Of a stretch of DNA of 64,000 nt, positions 18,501 through 25,716 are shown piece after piece. Source of the DNA: Actinoplanes sp. NBRC 103695 (lineage in GTDB: Bacteria; Actinomycetota; Actinomycetes; Mycobacteriales; Micromonosporaceae); NCBI RefSeq assembly GCF_030269485.1, contig NZ_BSTL01000004.1, positions 62,001 to 126,000 of the forward strand. Direction: 5' to 3'. Positions within the stretch are counted from its first letter, which is position 1. Each line of letters starts with the position of its first letter. A program made the position numbers and the translations under genes. The notes below the pieces were generated by a model. That model was not told the origin of the DNA. It worked only from the letters and a program-made list of their open reading frames with translations, and ran no database searches.

Positions 18501-19075
18501 CGAGGCCGGACATGGAATCGGCGTACCGGCGGATCGAGGTGGCGGCGAAGAACATCGACACCCGCGAGCACGACATCGCCGACTCCGACGACTACTTCCA
18601 GTACCACGGCGGCATGATCGCCACGGTGCGCGCGCTGACCGGGCGTGCGCCCGCGGCGTACATCGGGGACTCCACCAACCCGGACGCGACACGGACCCGC
18701 AGCCTGACCGAGGAGACCGCGCGGATCTTCCGGGCCCGGGTGGTGAACCCGCGGTGGATCGCCGCGATGCGGCGGCACGGCTACAAGGGCGCGTTCGAGC
18801 TGGCCGCGACGGTGGATTATCTGTTCGGGTACGACGCGACCGCCGGCGTGGTGGCCGACTGGATGTACGAGCAGCTGGCCGCCTCGTACGTGCTGGACCC
18901 GGAGAACCAGGCGTTCATGACCAAGTCCAACCCGTGGGCGTTGCACGGCATCACCGAGCGGCTGCTCGAGGCGGCCGACCGCAAGCTGTGGGACTCGCCC
19001 GACCCGGAGACGCTGGCCGCGTTGCGCGAGGTCTACCTGGCCACCGAGGGTGACCTGGAGGGCGACGAGGAGTGA
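15536..19075 (+). CDS. cobN: Aerobic cobaltochelatase large subunit
   Basis: The protein is about 1179 aa. CobN is the large subunit of the ATP-dependent CobNST chelatase, which inserts Co2+ into hydrogenobyrinic acid a,c-diamide. Family blocks seen include LLLSTSDTDLLSARA at the N-terminus, SAYPTKHSRIGNAVGLDTP, VHVGKHGNLEWLPGKNVGMS, LPTGRNFYSVDPKAIPS and DVTVRISGFFRDAFPH. GTG 15536 is chosen because GGGAG sits five nt upstream and the family begins at this point; ATG 15524 would add four residues and lacks a site. CobS and CobT, or ChlI/D-type partners, are not in the window. The riboswitch upstream links expression to B12 supply. Confidence 0.95.
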   Translation: MFLLLSTSDTDLLSARASGAAYRPANPARTAVGDLPALLEGVELVVVRLLGGRRAWPEGLDALLAGRVPVVVLGGEQAPDADLMKLSTVPAGVAAEAHAYLAYGGAANLASLHDFLSDTILLTGNGFAPAAEAPDWGVLERETTGATGPTVAILYYRAHHMAGNTAFVEALCRAVEARGATPLPIFTASLRRISTELLAELRRADALVVTVLAAGGTQPATVGAGGDDEAWDVGVLAELDVPILQGLCLTSSRAVWAASDDGLSPLDAATQVAIPEFDGRIITVPFSFKEVDPDGLSVYVADPERAARVAGIAVKHARLRHIPPAERRIVLMLSAYPTKHSRIGNAVGLDTPASVVRLLAALRDAGYRIGDFDQYDGDGLIHALIAAGGQDPDWLTEEQLAGNPVRIDGEGYARWFATLPEALRSAVTQHWGPPPGELYVDRGDIVLAALRDENVVVMVQPPRGFGANPVAIYHDPDLPPSHHYLAAYRWVADDFGADAMVHVGKHGNLEWLPGKNVGMSAADGTDAALGDLPLIYPFLVNDPGEGTQAKRRAHATLIDHLIPPMARAESYGDIARLEQLLDEHASIATLDPPKLPAIRAQIWTLIQAARLDHDLGLAARPGDEEFDEFILHIDGWLCEIKDVQIRDGLHVLGEAPAGEARVNLVLAMLRARQMWGGQVAALPGLREALGLAEGAPTQEVDRVEAQAKALVQAMEDAGWPASAAEVTDDAQVRKVLEFAAAEVVPRLDRTTDELTHTLHALSGGYVPAGPSGSPLRGLINVLPTGRNFYSVDPKAIPSALAWETGQAMADSLLDRYRADYGDWPRSVGLSAWGTSAMRTGGDDIAEILALLGVRPVWDEASRRVTGIEPIALDELGRPRIDVTVRISGFFRDAFPHVVAMLDDAVGLVAGLDEPHDQNYVRAHAVADREQHGDWRRATTRIFGSRPGAYGAGILPLIDSRNWRDDADLAEVYAVWGGFAYGRDLDGVPARPDMESAYRRIEVAAKNIDTREHDIADSDDYFQYHGGMIATVRALTGRAPAAYIGDSTNPDATRTRSLTEETARIFRARVVNPRWIAAMRRHGYKGAFELAATVDYLFGYDATAGVVADWMYEQLAASYVLDPENQAFMTKSNPWALHGITERLLEAADRKLWDSPDPETLAALREVYLATEGDLEGDEE

Positions 19076-19082
19076 CTGTCCC

Positions 19083-19130
19083 GGCCCGCAGGCAAATGGG
19101 CCCGCAGGCAAATGGGCCCGCCGGCGAACG
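19083..19130. repeat. Three tandem 16-bp repeats after cobN
   Basis: GGCCCGCAGGCAAATG occurs at 19083 and 19099, with a diverged copy at 19115. They begin 7 bp after the cobN stop and lie in the spacer between convergent cobN and cobF. Confidence 0.95.
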
Positions 19131-19165
19131 GGCCGTCGGGGTGGCCCGCCGGGGTGGGCTGCCGG

Positions 19166-19951
19166 CTAAGAGGCCGCCGCGGGTGGGGAGCCGTCGAGAG
19201 GGTCGCGGCGGCGGAGCAGGTAGGTGTCCATGATCCAGCCATGCTGATCGCGAGCCTCGGCGCGGACCCGCTTGATCTCGCCGGCGACCTCCTCGACCGG
19301 CCCGGAGCGCAGGATCTCGTCGGCGGTGCCGAGGTAGGCGCCCCAGTAGATGTCGGCGTCCGCCACGTCGCCGAACGACTGGCCGGCGTCGAGCATCACC
19401 ACCAGGTCGTCGACGCCGTCCGGCCAGCCTTCCGTCGCCAGCCGGCGGCCGGTGGTGATCTGCACGGGCCGGCCGACCCGGTTGAGGGGCACCCGGTGCT
19501 TCGCGGCCAGCGACGACACGCTGCTGATGCCGGGAATGACCTCGTAGGAGAAGGTGATCGTGCCCCGGGCGAGGATCTCGTCCAGGATCGCGATCGTCGA
19601 GTCGTAGAGCGTCGGGTCGCCCCACACCAGGAACGCGCCGGTCTCCTCGTCGAGCAGGTGCTCGGTGATCAGCGCCTCGGTCACCGCCGAGCGGCGGCTG
19701 CGCCAGTCCTCGACCGTGCCCACGTAATCGTCGGGCTTGCGGTCCCGGTCGGGGTCGCGGCCCTCGGCGATCCGGCGGCTGGGCCTGGCGTACGCCTTGA
19801 GCATCCGCCGCCGCAGCTCGATCATGCTTTCCTTGGCCTCGCCCTTGTCCAGCAGGAAGAACACGTCGGCCCGGCCGATCGCCTTCGCCGCCTGCAGGGT
19901 CAAGTGGTCCGGGTCGCCCGCGCCGATCCCGATGACATAGATCTTCCGCAC
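19166..19951 (-). CDS. cobF: Precorrin-6A synthase (deacetylating)
   Basis: The protein is 261 aa and a SAM-dependent C1-methyltransferase of corrin synthesis that also releases the acetyl fragment. The start KIYVIGIGAGDPDHLTLQAA and the following ADVFFLLDKGEAKESMIELR are typical of CobF rather than other cobalamin methylases. Further blocks are LVWGDPTLYDSTIAI and YEVIPGISSVSSLAAKHR. The start is GTG 19951. CATAGT six nt upstream may be a leaderless -10 box. It stands alone, convergent with cobN and separate from the cobG operon. CobF is absent from many cobalamin producers, which use other routes at this step. Confidence 0.93.
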   Translation of the reverse strand: MRKIYVIGIGAGDPDHLTLQAAKAIGRADVFFLLDKGEAKESMIELRRRMLKAYARPSRRIAEGRDPDRDRKPDDYVGTVEDWRSRRSAVTEALITEHLLDEETGAFLVWGDPTLYDSTIAILDEILARGTITFSYEVIPGISSVSSLAAKHRVPLNRVGRPVQITTGRRLATEGWPDGVDDLVVMLDAGQSFGDVADADIYWGAYLGTADEILRSGPVEEVAGEIKRVRAEARDQHGWIMDTYLLRRRDPLDGSPPAAAS

Positions 19952-20013
19952 GGCCTCACTATGACGGACGCCCCGCCGGTCACCCCGGCCGGGCGTCCGG
20001 GCGACCCGAAAGA

Positions 20014-20033
20014 GCGCCGGCCTGAACCGGCGC
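20014..20033 (-). terminator. Hairpin after the MmyB-type regulator gene
   Basis: GCGCCGG-CCTGAA-CCGGCGC forms a 7-bp perfect stem 23 bp beyond the stop of the regulator, with no T tract. Intrinsic terminators in high-GC actinobacteria often lack T runs. Confidence 0.5.
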
Positions 20034-20055
20034 AGGCTCGCGAGAGGGCGCCGGC

Positions 20056-20907
20056 TCAGACGGCCGCGATCGCCGCGAGGCGCACCTTCGTCTCGTCCTC
20101 CGAGCCCGGCACCGCGGTCAGGATGACGATCTTGAGCTCGGCGTCGCCGTCGGTCAGCACGTCGCAGTCGACCGTGACCGGGCCGACCGCCGGGTGCTCG
20201 ATCACCTTGCGGTCCTCACGGTGCGCTCCGACCGTTCCCGCCGCCCACAGGGCCGCGAACTGCTCGTTCCCCTCGGTGAGCTCACGGATGAGCCGGGTCA
20301 GCCGCTGGTCGCGCGGGAACCGGCCAGTGGCCCGCCGCAGGTCGGAGACGATCGCGGCCGCCGGTCCGCCGGTGTGCTGGTGCGTCACGGGCCAGACGGA
20401 CAGCCGCGGTCCCGGGTCGGTGGCCGGGACGGGGAAGGTGTCGCGAGCGAAGTTGCGCATCGCCGGCGGCACGAGCGAGGGGTCTCCGACCAGGGCGGCC
20501 CAGTTCCGGTTCCACCAGATCAGCTGCCAGTCCGCGGCGAAGACGGCGACCGCGGCCTCGCTGAGCCGCGCCACCACCCGTTGCACCCCCGGCGGGATGT
20601 GGTCGGCGATCTGGTCGTCCGCCGGAGGCAGCAGGTTCGCGAGGCGGTAGAGATGGTCACGCTCCGCGGACGTCAGCTGCAACGCGCGCGCCAGCGCGGC
20701 GGTGACCTGCGCCGACGGCGATGTCGACCGGCCCTGCTCCAGGCGTACGAGGTACTCGACCGACACCCCGGCGAGGTCGGCGAGCTCCTCCCGCCGCAGC
20801 CCGGCGGCACGTCGCCGATGGCCGGTGGGGAAGCCGGCGGCCGCGGGGGACAGCCGCTCACGCCAGGCACGGATCGTCGCCCCCAGCGTGTCGGTTCCCG
20901 TCGTCAT
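20056..20907 (-). CDS. MmyB-type helix-turn-helix transcriptional regulator
   Basis: The protein is 283 aa. The N-terminal XRE-type helix-turn-helix (about 28-85) contains RRRAAGLRREELADLAGVS, then YLVRLEQGR, the signature of this actinobacterial group. The C-terminal part (about 100-275) is the PAS-like MmyB ligand-binding domain, which binds fatty-acid-like ligands in the characterised example. ATG 20907 is preferred over ATG 20925 because the alignable part starts just after it. It faces a DUF6081-like gene across about 100 bp that contains a perfect spaced palindrome, the probable operator. Confidence 0.9.
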   Translation of the reverse strand: MTTGTDTLGATIRAWRERLSPAAAGFPTGHRRRAAGLRREELADLAGVSVEYLVRLEQGRSTSPSAQVTAALARALQLTSAERDHLYRLANLLPPADDQIADHIPPGVQRVVARLSEAAVAVFAADWQLIWWNRNWAALVGDPSLVPPAMRNFARDTFPVPATDPGPRLSVWPVTHQHTGGPAAAIVSDLRRATGRFPRDQRLTRLIRELTEGNEQFAALWAAGTVGAHREDRKVIEHPAVGPVTVDCDVLTDGDAELKIVILTAVPGSEDETKVRLAAIAAV

Positions 20908-20939
20908 CGGTCGAGTCTCGCGCATATCGGCCCGCCGAG

Positions 20940-20960
20940 GGTGGTACTCGCTTTACCACC
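20940..20960. promoter_or_regulatory. Spaced palindrome GGTGGTA-N7-TACCACC, probable operator
   Basis: The perfect 7-bp arms are separated by 7 bp (dyad centre to centre 14 bp). The palindrome lies between the divergent MmyB-type regulator and DUF6081-like gene, 33 bp from the regulator start. Position and symmetry suggest autoregulation and control of the neighbour. Confidence 0.6.
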
Positions 20961-21008
20961 GTCAAGGCGTACCTGAACAGCACCGGGCCTGCGGCGCTAC
21001 AAAACCTC

Positions 21009-21707
21009 ATGACATTCCTGACGTACGACGAACTGGCCGGTCCCGCCCTCGACCCGGCTCTCTGGGAACCGCTGAGCATGGGCGTCCCGCGGCTCGAGGA
21101 GGGCGCGATCACCACCGTTTCCGACGGTGTCGTCACGGTCGACGTGCCCGAGTTCACCAACGCCGACCCGGCGAACCAGAGCCTCGACAACACCAAGCAC
21201 GTCCTGCTCTCGACCCGCCGGTTCGACCTGCCGGCGGACGGCCCGGCACGTTTCCGGACGGAGATCGCCGTCGACCACATCGGCGGGGACTCCGGCGACT
21301 ACCGGCTCGGCGCGGCCGCGTTCATCCTGGTCGACACCGACGGCGCCACGGCCATGGTGTTCGACGTGCTGGCCACGGCCGACCGTGTGTACGCCGAGCA
21401 CGAGGTCCTTCCGTTCCCCGGCGTGCCGCACCCCTTCACCCGCATCGTCGACAACCCGATCCACCCGGTCGCCGCCACCGGCTTCCGCCTCTGCGAGGTG
21501 CGCATCGACCGCTCGTCGGGCCGAGCCACCTGGACCGTCGACGGTTTCACGGTGCTCGACCTCACCGGCCTGGCCGAGCTCCCGGAATCCGTCCACATCG
21601 GCTTCGGCTACGTCACCCTCCTGCCGATCGGCGAGGGCCGCAGCTCCGCGCAGGGCCAGGGCGCCCGGGCATCCTGGCGCAATTTCCGGTACGACGTGAG
21701 CAATTGA
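21009..21707 (+). CDS. Conserved hypothetical protein, DUF6081-like
   Basis: The protein is 232 aa with no signal peptide or membrane segment. The sequence looks all-beta (YDELAGPALDPALWEPL near the start, FRTEIAVDHIGGDSGDYRLG, WTVDGFTVLDLTGLAELP), compatible with a concanavalin-like sandwich. I recall similar proteins as DUF6081, with no known function. ATG 21009 follows a weak TACAAA box and no ribosome site; the open frame upstream runs antisense through the regulator and was not used. It is divergent from, and likely controlled by, the MmyB-type regulator. The last 22 bases, including the stop, are duplicated 40 bp downstream. Confidence 0.7.
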   Translation: MTFLTYDELAGPALDPALWEPLSMGVPRLEEGAITTVSDGVVTVDVPEFTNADPANQSLDNTKHVLLSTRRFDLPADGPARFRTEIAVDHIGGDSGDYRLGAAAFILVDTDGATAMVFDVLATADRVYAEHEVLPFPGVPHPFTRIVDNPIHPVAATGFRLCEVRIDRSSGRATWTVDGFTVLDLTGLAELPESVHIGFGYVTLLPIGEGRSSAQGQGARASWRNFRYDVSN

Positions 21708-21748
21708 CAGGCCCAAAGCCCGCTCCCGGTACGACGTGAGCAACTGAC
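21686..21748. repeat. Direct duplication of the 3' end of the DUF6081-like gene
   Basis: CCGGTACGACGTGAGCAA followed by TTGAC at 21686-21708 reappears with one change at 21726-21748. The copied segment carries the last six codons and the TGA of the gene. Confidence 0.9.
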
Positions 21749-21809
21749 CGCAGCCGGCGCGGACGACGCGAGTGGCAGCCCATGGAGGGTGGTCCACGGC
21801 GTGGCCGAG

Positions 21810-22004
21810 GTGAAGCCTCGGCGTGCTCAGAAGAAGCGCGGGTGAGGCTTCCGCGTGCTCAGAGGAAGCGCGGGTGAGGCTTCCGCGTGCTCAGAGGAAG
21901 CGCGGGGTGAGGCTTCCGCGTGCTCAGAGGAAGCGCGGGGTGAGGCTTCCGCGTGCTCGGAGCACAGGCGCGGTGATGCGTATATGTGCTCAGAGCAAAG
22001 CGCT
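21810..22004. repeat. Six tandem copies of a 32-33 bp hairpin-forming unit
   Basis: Copies begin at 21810, 21842, 21874, 21907, 21940 and 21973. The core unit is GTGAGGCTTCCGCGTGCTC followed by AGAGGAAGCGCGG. GCTTCC and GGAAGC in each unit can pair, so each transcribed copy can form a hairpin. The sixth copy has changed to GTGATGCGTATATGTGCTC and AGAGCAAAGCGC, which matches the repeat family found again at 47.2 kb and 57.6 kb. The array fills the spacer between the convergent DUF6081-like and ROK genes. Confidence 0.95.
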
Positions 22005-22038
22005 CTCGGGGGAGTTGGTTCCTTTGGGGCGAGGGGAC

Positions 22039-23253
22039 TCAGGCGGCGGTGGCTGTGGCGCGGGCGTGCTCGAGGGCCAGCTGCACGGCGCCGGTCAGGG
22101 GAGCGTCGGGGCCCAGGGCGCCGTGCTCGATGCGGGCCGCGCCCGGGAAGGTGGTCAGCTCGCGGACCTCGCGCAGCAGGGCGGGGTGGGTGCCGACCGG
22201 GCCGCCCAGCAGGAACAGGGCGGGATCCACCACGGCGGCCACCGATGTGATGGCCCGGGAGAGCGCCTCGGCGAGCTGACGGATGGCCGGTGCGGACGGC
22301 TGGTCGAGCAGCGCCAGGACGGCGTCGATGTTGACCGACGGGGCGTCCTTGCGGTCGAACCCGCCCGCGCGGAGGTCACCGGACAGGGTCGGGGACACGA
22401 TGCCCGGCAGGTAGCCGATCTCGCCGGCGAGTCCGTGCGCGCCCCGGATGAGCCGGCCGTTCAGGTAGAGGCCCACTCCCATTCCCGCGCCCAGGTAGAC
22501 GTAGGCGAAGCTGGACTCGCCCGCCGCCCGGCCCACGCGGTGCTCGGCCAGGGCCGCGAGGTTGACATCGTTGTCGACCAGTACGGGTGCGTTCGTCAGG
22601 TCGTGGAGCATGTGTTCCGGGCTGAGCAGCCCTTCCGGGAACGGCGTCCCGGCCAGCGGAACCACCGCCTGCGTTCCAGGATTCACCGGATTGGCGACGG
22701 ACACGCCGATCGCCCGCAGTGGCCCCCGTCCCACCGCGAAACCACCAGGTCCGCCGGCCGCCGACAAGGAAGAGCCCGAAGAGGAAGGCGCTGCCACGGA
22801 TGCGGGCGGCGGGGTGGCCGTGGTCAACGTGGTGCCGCTGCTGGTGGTAACGCGGTGGACCAGGGTGCGGACCGAGGTGATGAGCTCGCCCACGTCGCCG
22901 GGGAGGGTGGGCGAGTTGGCATCCTCGTGGAGGACGGCGCCGGCCAGGTCGGTGGCTCTCGCGCGTACGCCGGCCTGGGAGATCTCCAGGGCCAGCACCC
23001 ACCCGGCGCACGCACCCAGCGAGTAGAACGTGCCGACCCTCCCGCGCCTCCCGGTCTCCTGCAGGCCCGACGCGTCGAGGAGACCCTGGGCGACCATCCG
23101 CCGGACTGCCTCCGACACCGTCGGCCGGGAGTATCCGGTCACCGCGGCCAGCTCGGCCCGGGTCGTCCGCCGGCGCCGGATCGTCTCGTCGAGGAGCCGC
23201 CGGTCGGTGGCCGCCCGCAGCACGGCTTGCGGCAGCGCGCGCTCCGGATCCAT
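22039..23253 (-). CDS. ROK-family transcriptional regulator
   Basis: The protein is 404 aa. A MarR-like winged helix (about 15-75, with TRAELAAVTGYSRPTVSEAV) precedes the ROK sugar-kinase-like fold: VLALEISQAGVRARATDL, a nucleotide-like site GVSVANPVNPGT, VDNDVNLAALAEHR and GAHGLAGEIGYLP. The zinc-binding Cys cluster of catalytic ROK kinases is absent, so it is a repressor-type member. A low-complexity Ser/Thr/Ala/Gly insert sits at about residues 140-175. ATG 23253 follows GGAGGCGGAGG. It lies downstream of the PL7 alginate lyase on the same strand and is a candidate regulator of it. Confidence 0.88.
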   Translation of the reverse strand: MDPERALPQAVLRAATDRRLLDETIRRRRTTRAELAAVTGYSRPTVSEAVRRMVAQGLLDASGLQETGRRGRVGTFYSLGACAGWVLALEISQAGVRARATDLAGAVLHEDANSPTLPGDVGELITSVRTLVHRVTTSSGTTLTTATPPPASVAAPSSSGSSLSAAGGPGGFAVGRGPLRAIGVSVANPVNPGTQAVVPLAGTPFPEGLLSPEHMLHDLTNAPVLVDNDVNLAALAEHRVGRAAGESSFAYVYLGAGMGVGLYLNGRLIRGAHGLAGEIGYLPGIVSPTLSGDLRAGGFDRKDAPSVNIDAVLALLDQPSAPAIRQLAEALSRAITSVAAVVDPALFLLGGPVGTHPALLREVRELTTFPGAARIEHGALGPDAPLTGAVQLALEHARATATAA

Positions 23254-23280
23254 CACCCTCCGCCTCCCCCTCGAAGCCAC

Positions 23281-23460
23281 CCCGCCAGGAGCGGCCCAAG
23301 ACCGCCCGCCAGGAGCGGCCCAAGACCGCCCGCCAGGAGCGGCCTAAGACCGCCCGCCAGGAGCGGCCTAAGACCGCCCGCCAGGAGCGGCCCAAGACCG
23401 CCCGCCAGGAGCGGCCCAAGACCACCCGCGTGGAGCGGCTCGAAAGCCGCCCGCACGGAG
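23281..23460. repeat. Array of a 24-bp unit between the PL7 and ROK genes
   Basis: CCCGCCAGGAGCGGCCCAAG followed by ACCG repeats at 23281, 23305, 23329, 23353, 23377 and 23401, with one or two diverged copies up to 23460. It occupies about half of the 359-bp spacer directly 5' of the ROK gene. Confidence 0.95.
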
Positions 23461-23612
23461 CGGGACGCGCGGGATCCGCCGAGGCTCGAAAGCCGGAAGG
23501 AGCGAGAGACCGGGCGAAGTCGCTCGCGCGAGGCCTTCCACAGTAGATCAACAACCTGTGACCCGCCTGGATGACCTCGCGCTGAGCGACCTCCGACACA
23601 CCGGACAGAACG

Positions 23613-24395
23613 TCAGTTGTGGGTGACGGTGAGGCTGTAGAACTTGACCTTGGCGCCCCTCGTCGTGCTGTCCGATGAGGACTGGTTGTACGAGCCGGCC
23701 TTGAAGTACTGCTTGTACGGGTTGAAGGACGACGGGATGGTGTACGTGGTCCGGGTGCCGTTGATCGTCAGGTTGATCTTGTTGCCGGTGACGTTGATGA
23801 CGTACGTCCAGCGCTGGCCCAGGGGCACGTCGCCGACCTTGTGCAGGGTCTGGCCGCCGGCGGGGGAGTTCTCGGTGCCGAGGAAGATCTCGCCGTTCGG
23901 GCGGTAGTAGAGCTCCAGCAGCGGCTTGGTGGAGGGGCCGCCGGAGCCGAGGTGCACCTGGCCGACCGCCACGTTCTTGGTCACCGACGGGATCCGCAGG
24001 TCGGCGCTCAGCGTGTGGTTGCCGGCCAGCGGCCAGTCGGCGGCGCTGCCGTTCGCGTTCATCTCGCGCAGCTCGGACCGGGCGTAGTTGGAGTTCGGCG
24101 TGGTCACGCCCTTCTCCGGCGCCCAGAACGTCATCGACCCGTCGTTGGAGTCGGTCCAGAAGTAGGCGGGGTTGCTGTAGCCGTTCGGGCATTTGAGCCG
24201 GGACGGGGGGATGGTCTCGGGGCTGCCCGGCGACCCGATGGGGAGCTGGAGCGACCAGATCGACAGGTTGAAGTTGCCGCCGGGCGGCAGCGCCGGGTCG
24301 AGGGCCGCGGCCGATGCGCTGGTGATGCCGGCGACGCCGAGCGTGCCGGCGACGGCCGCCGTCGTGGTGAGGGCGAGGAGTGACCTTCTCTTCAT
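23613..24395 (-). CDS. Secreted alginate lyase, polysaccharide lyase family 7
   Basis: The protein is 260 aa with a classical signal peptide of about 30 aa ending ASA-A. All three PL7 blocks are present: RSELRE at 106-111, QVH at 146-148 and YFKAGSYNQ at 230-238, which supply the catalytic Arg, His and Tyr of beta-elimination. It degrades alginate or a related polyuronate outside the cell. In the family, QVH instead of QIH has been linked to preference for mannuronate-rich chains, but this is only a tendency. AAGGA lies 8 nt before the ATG. The 10-bp palindrome at 24439 lies in its promoter region. Confidence 0.92.
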   Translation of the reverse strand: MKRRSLLALTTTAAVAGTLGVAGITSASAAALDPALPPGGNFNLSIWSLQLPIGSPGSPETIPPSRLKCPNGYSNPAYFWTDSNDGSMTFWAPEKGVTTPNSNYARSELREMNANGSAADWPLAGNHTLSADLRIPSVTKNVAVGQVHLGSGGPSTKPLLELYYRPNGEIFLGTENSPAGGQTLHKVGDVPLGQRWTYVINVTGNKINLTINGTRTTYTIPSSFNPYKQYFKAGSYNQSSSDSTTRGAKVKFYSLTVTHN

Positions 24396-24438
24396 GGGGA
24401 TGATCCTTCGAACAAGGACTGAAGCAAGAGATTGGAAG

Positions 24439-24448
24439 GTTAATTAAC
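24439..24448. promoter_or_regulatory. Palindrome GTTAATTAAC upstream of the alginate lyase
   Basis: This perfect 10-bp palindrome sits in an unusually AT-rich stretch 44-53 bp upstream of the lyase ATG. It is a possible operator for the ROK regulator encoded downstream. Confidence 0.4.
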
Positions 24449-24475
24449 AGTTCGATGGAAGTCAATGAATGGGGG

Positions 24476-25672
24476 TCAGTCGGAGAGGATCGGCACCGAC
24501 GGCCCGAGCTCCCGGCCCAGCGTGGCGGCCCTGGTGACGGACGAGCTGCCGTATTTGTCGCGAACCGCATCCAGTGCCGTGTCGAGCCGATCGACGTCCG
24601 GCGCGTCGAGGTCGAAAGGCAGCTCGAGCTGCTGATGGCCGTCGGAGTCCAGGTTGCTGACCGCGAGCCCGATCAACGTGAGCCCCCGCGTGGAGATGAG
24701 ATCCGCGTTGTCCGCCAGCAGGGCACGGGCGGTGGAGAGGATCGCCTGGGTCTGCATCGACGCCTTCCACATGCTCCGCGATCGAGTCGCCCGTGTGAAG
24801 TCGTTGAAACGGAACCGGACGGTCACCGTACGACCGGCGCGCTTGGCGGCCCGCATCCGCCGGGTGACCCGGTCGGCGAGCGCGGCCAGCACCGCGTCGA
24901 TCTCCTCGAACGAGCGGTCGCGCCGGCCCAGCGCGCACTGTGAGCCGATCGAGCCGCGGCGCACGCCGGTGCGTACCCGCCGGGGGTCGCGGTTGTGCGC
25001 CAGGGCGTGCAGGTGCCGGCCGGCGTGCGGTCCGAGGATCGCCACCAGTGCGGCCTCGCCGACCTGGGCGACGTGACCGACCGTGCGGATCTGCCGCTCG
25101 CGCAGCTTGCCCGAGGTGACCGGCCCGACGCCCCAGAGCCGCTCGATCGGCAGCGGATGCAGGAACGCGAGCTCCTGCCCGGGCGGCACGACCAGCAGTC
25201 CGTCCGGCTTGCCGACGGCGCTCGCCACCTTGGCCAGGAACTTGGTGCGCGCCACGCCGACCGTGATCGGCAGCCCGACCCGGTCGCGAACCTCGGCGCG
25301 TAATCGCCCGGCGATGGCGGCGGGCGTCCCGCGGATCCGCTGCAGCCCGCCCACCTCGAGGAACGCCTCGTCGATCGAGATGCCCTCGACGATCGGTGTG
25401 GTGTCACGGAAGACGCCGAACACCGCTTTCGACGCCGCGGTGTAGGCCGACATGCGCGGCGGCACCACGACGGCACGGGGACACAGGCGCCGGGCCTGCG
25501 TGACGCCCATCGGCGTGCGTACGCCGAAAGCCTTTGCCTCGTAGCTCGCGGCGAGCACCACACCCATGCCGACCAGCACCGGGCGCCCGCGCAGGGACGG
25601 GTCGTCGCGCTGCTCGACGGACGCGTAGAACGAGTCGAGGTCGGCGTGCAGAATGGTCGCTTGATCATCCAC
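24476..25672 (-). CDS. dinB: DNA polymerase IV (Y-family translesion polymerase)
   Basis: The protein is 398 aa. DinB copies damaged DNA with low fidelity. The palm motifs are intact: ILHADLDSFYASVEQ with metal ligand Asp11, SIDEAF with Asp101-Glu102, then ITVGVARTKFLAKVAS, and a little-finger domain to about 350. GTG 25672 is chosen over the longer frame because TAAACT lies 7 nt before it as a leaderless -10, and a LexA box directly adjoins that. A start at 25729 would translate through the operator. The C-terminus lacks an obvious beta-clamp motif, though QLELPF (about residue 355) is a possible one. Confidence 0.95.
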   Translation of the reverse strand: MDDQATILHADLDSFYASVEQRDDPSLRGRPVLVGMGVVLAASYEAKAFGVRTPMGVTQARRLCPRAVVVPPRMSAYTAASKAVFGVFRDTTPIVEGISIDEAFLEVGGLQRIRGTPAAIAGRLRAEVRDRVGLPITVGVARTKFLAKVASAVGKPDGLLVVPPGQELAFLHPLPIERLWGVGPVTSGKLRERQIRTVGHVAQVGEAALVAILGPHAGRHLHALAHNRDPRRVRTGVRRGSIGSQCALGRRDRSFEEIDAVLAALADRVTRRMRAAKRAGRTVTVRFRFNDFTRATRSRSMWKASMQTQAILSTARALLADNADLISTRGLTLIGLAVSNLDSDGHQQLELPFDLDAPDVDRLDTALDAVRDKYGSSSVTRAATLGRELGPSVPILSD

Positions 25673-25683
25673 GGGCGTCAGTT

Positions 25684-25699
25684 TAGAACACGTGTTCGA
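25684..25699. promoter_or_regulatory. LexA (SOS) box between dinB and the cupin gene
   Basis: TAGAACACGTGTTCGA contains GAAC-N4-GTTC, the perfect Gram-positive/actinobacterial LexA-site core. It adjoins the putative dinB -10 box (TAAACT, 25680-25685), so bound LexA would block the promoter. It is 18 bp from the divergent cupin start and may affect that gene as well. Confidence 0.85.
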
Positions 25700-25716
25700 G
25701 AAAGTGGAGGCACCGA

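Noticed and set aside
21810..22004. Possible CRISPR array, given repeats of about 32 bp
   Set aside because: The units are directly contiguous with no unique spacers, and no cas genes are nearby.
23281..23460. Octapeptide-repeat coding region (VLGRSWRA) on the minus strand
   Set aside because: The frame exists only because the 24-bp DNA repeat is a multiple of three; the ROK gene starts downstream with its own ribosome site.
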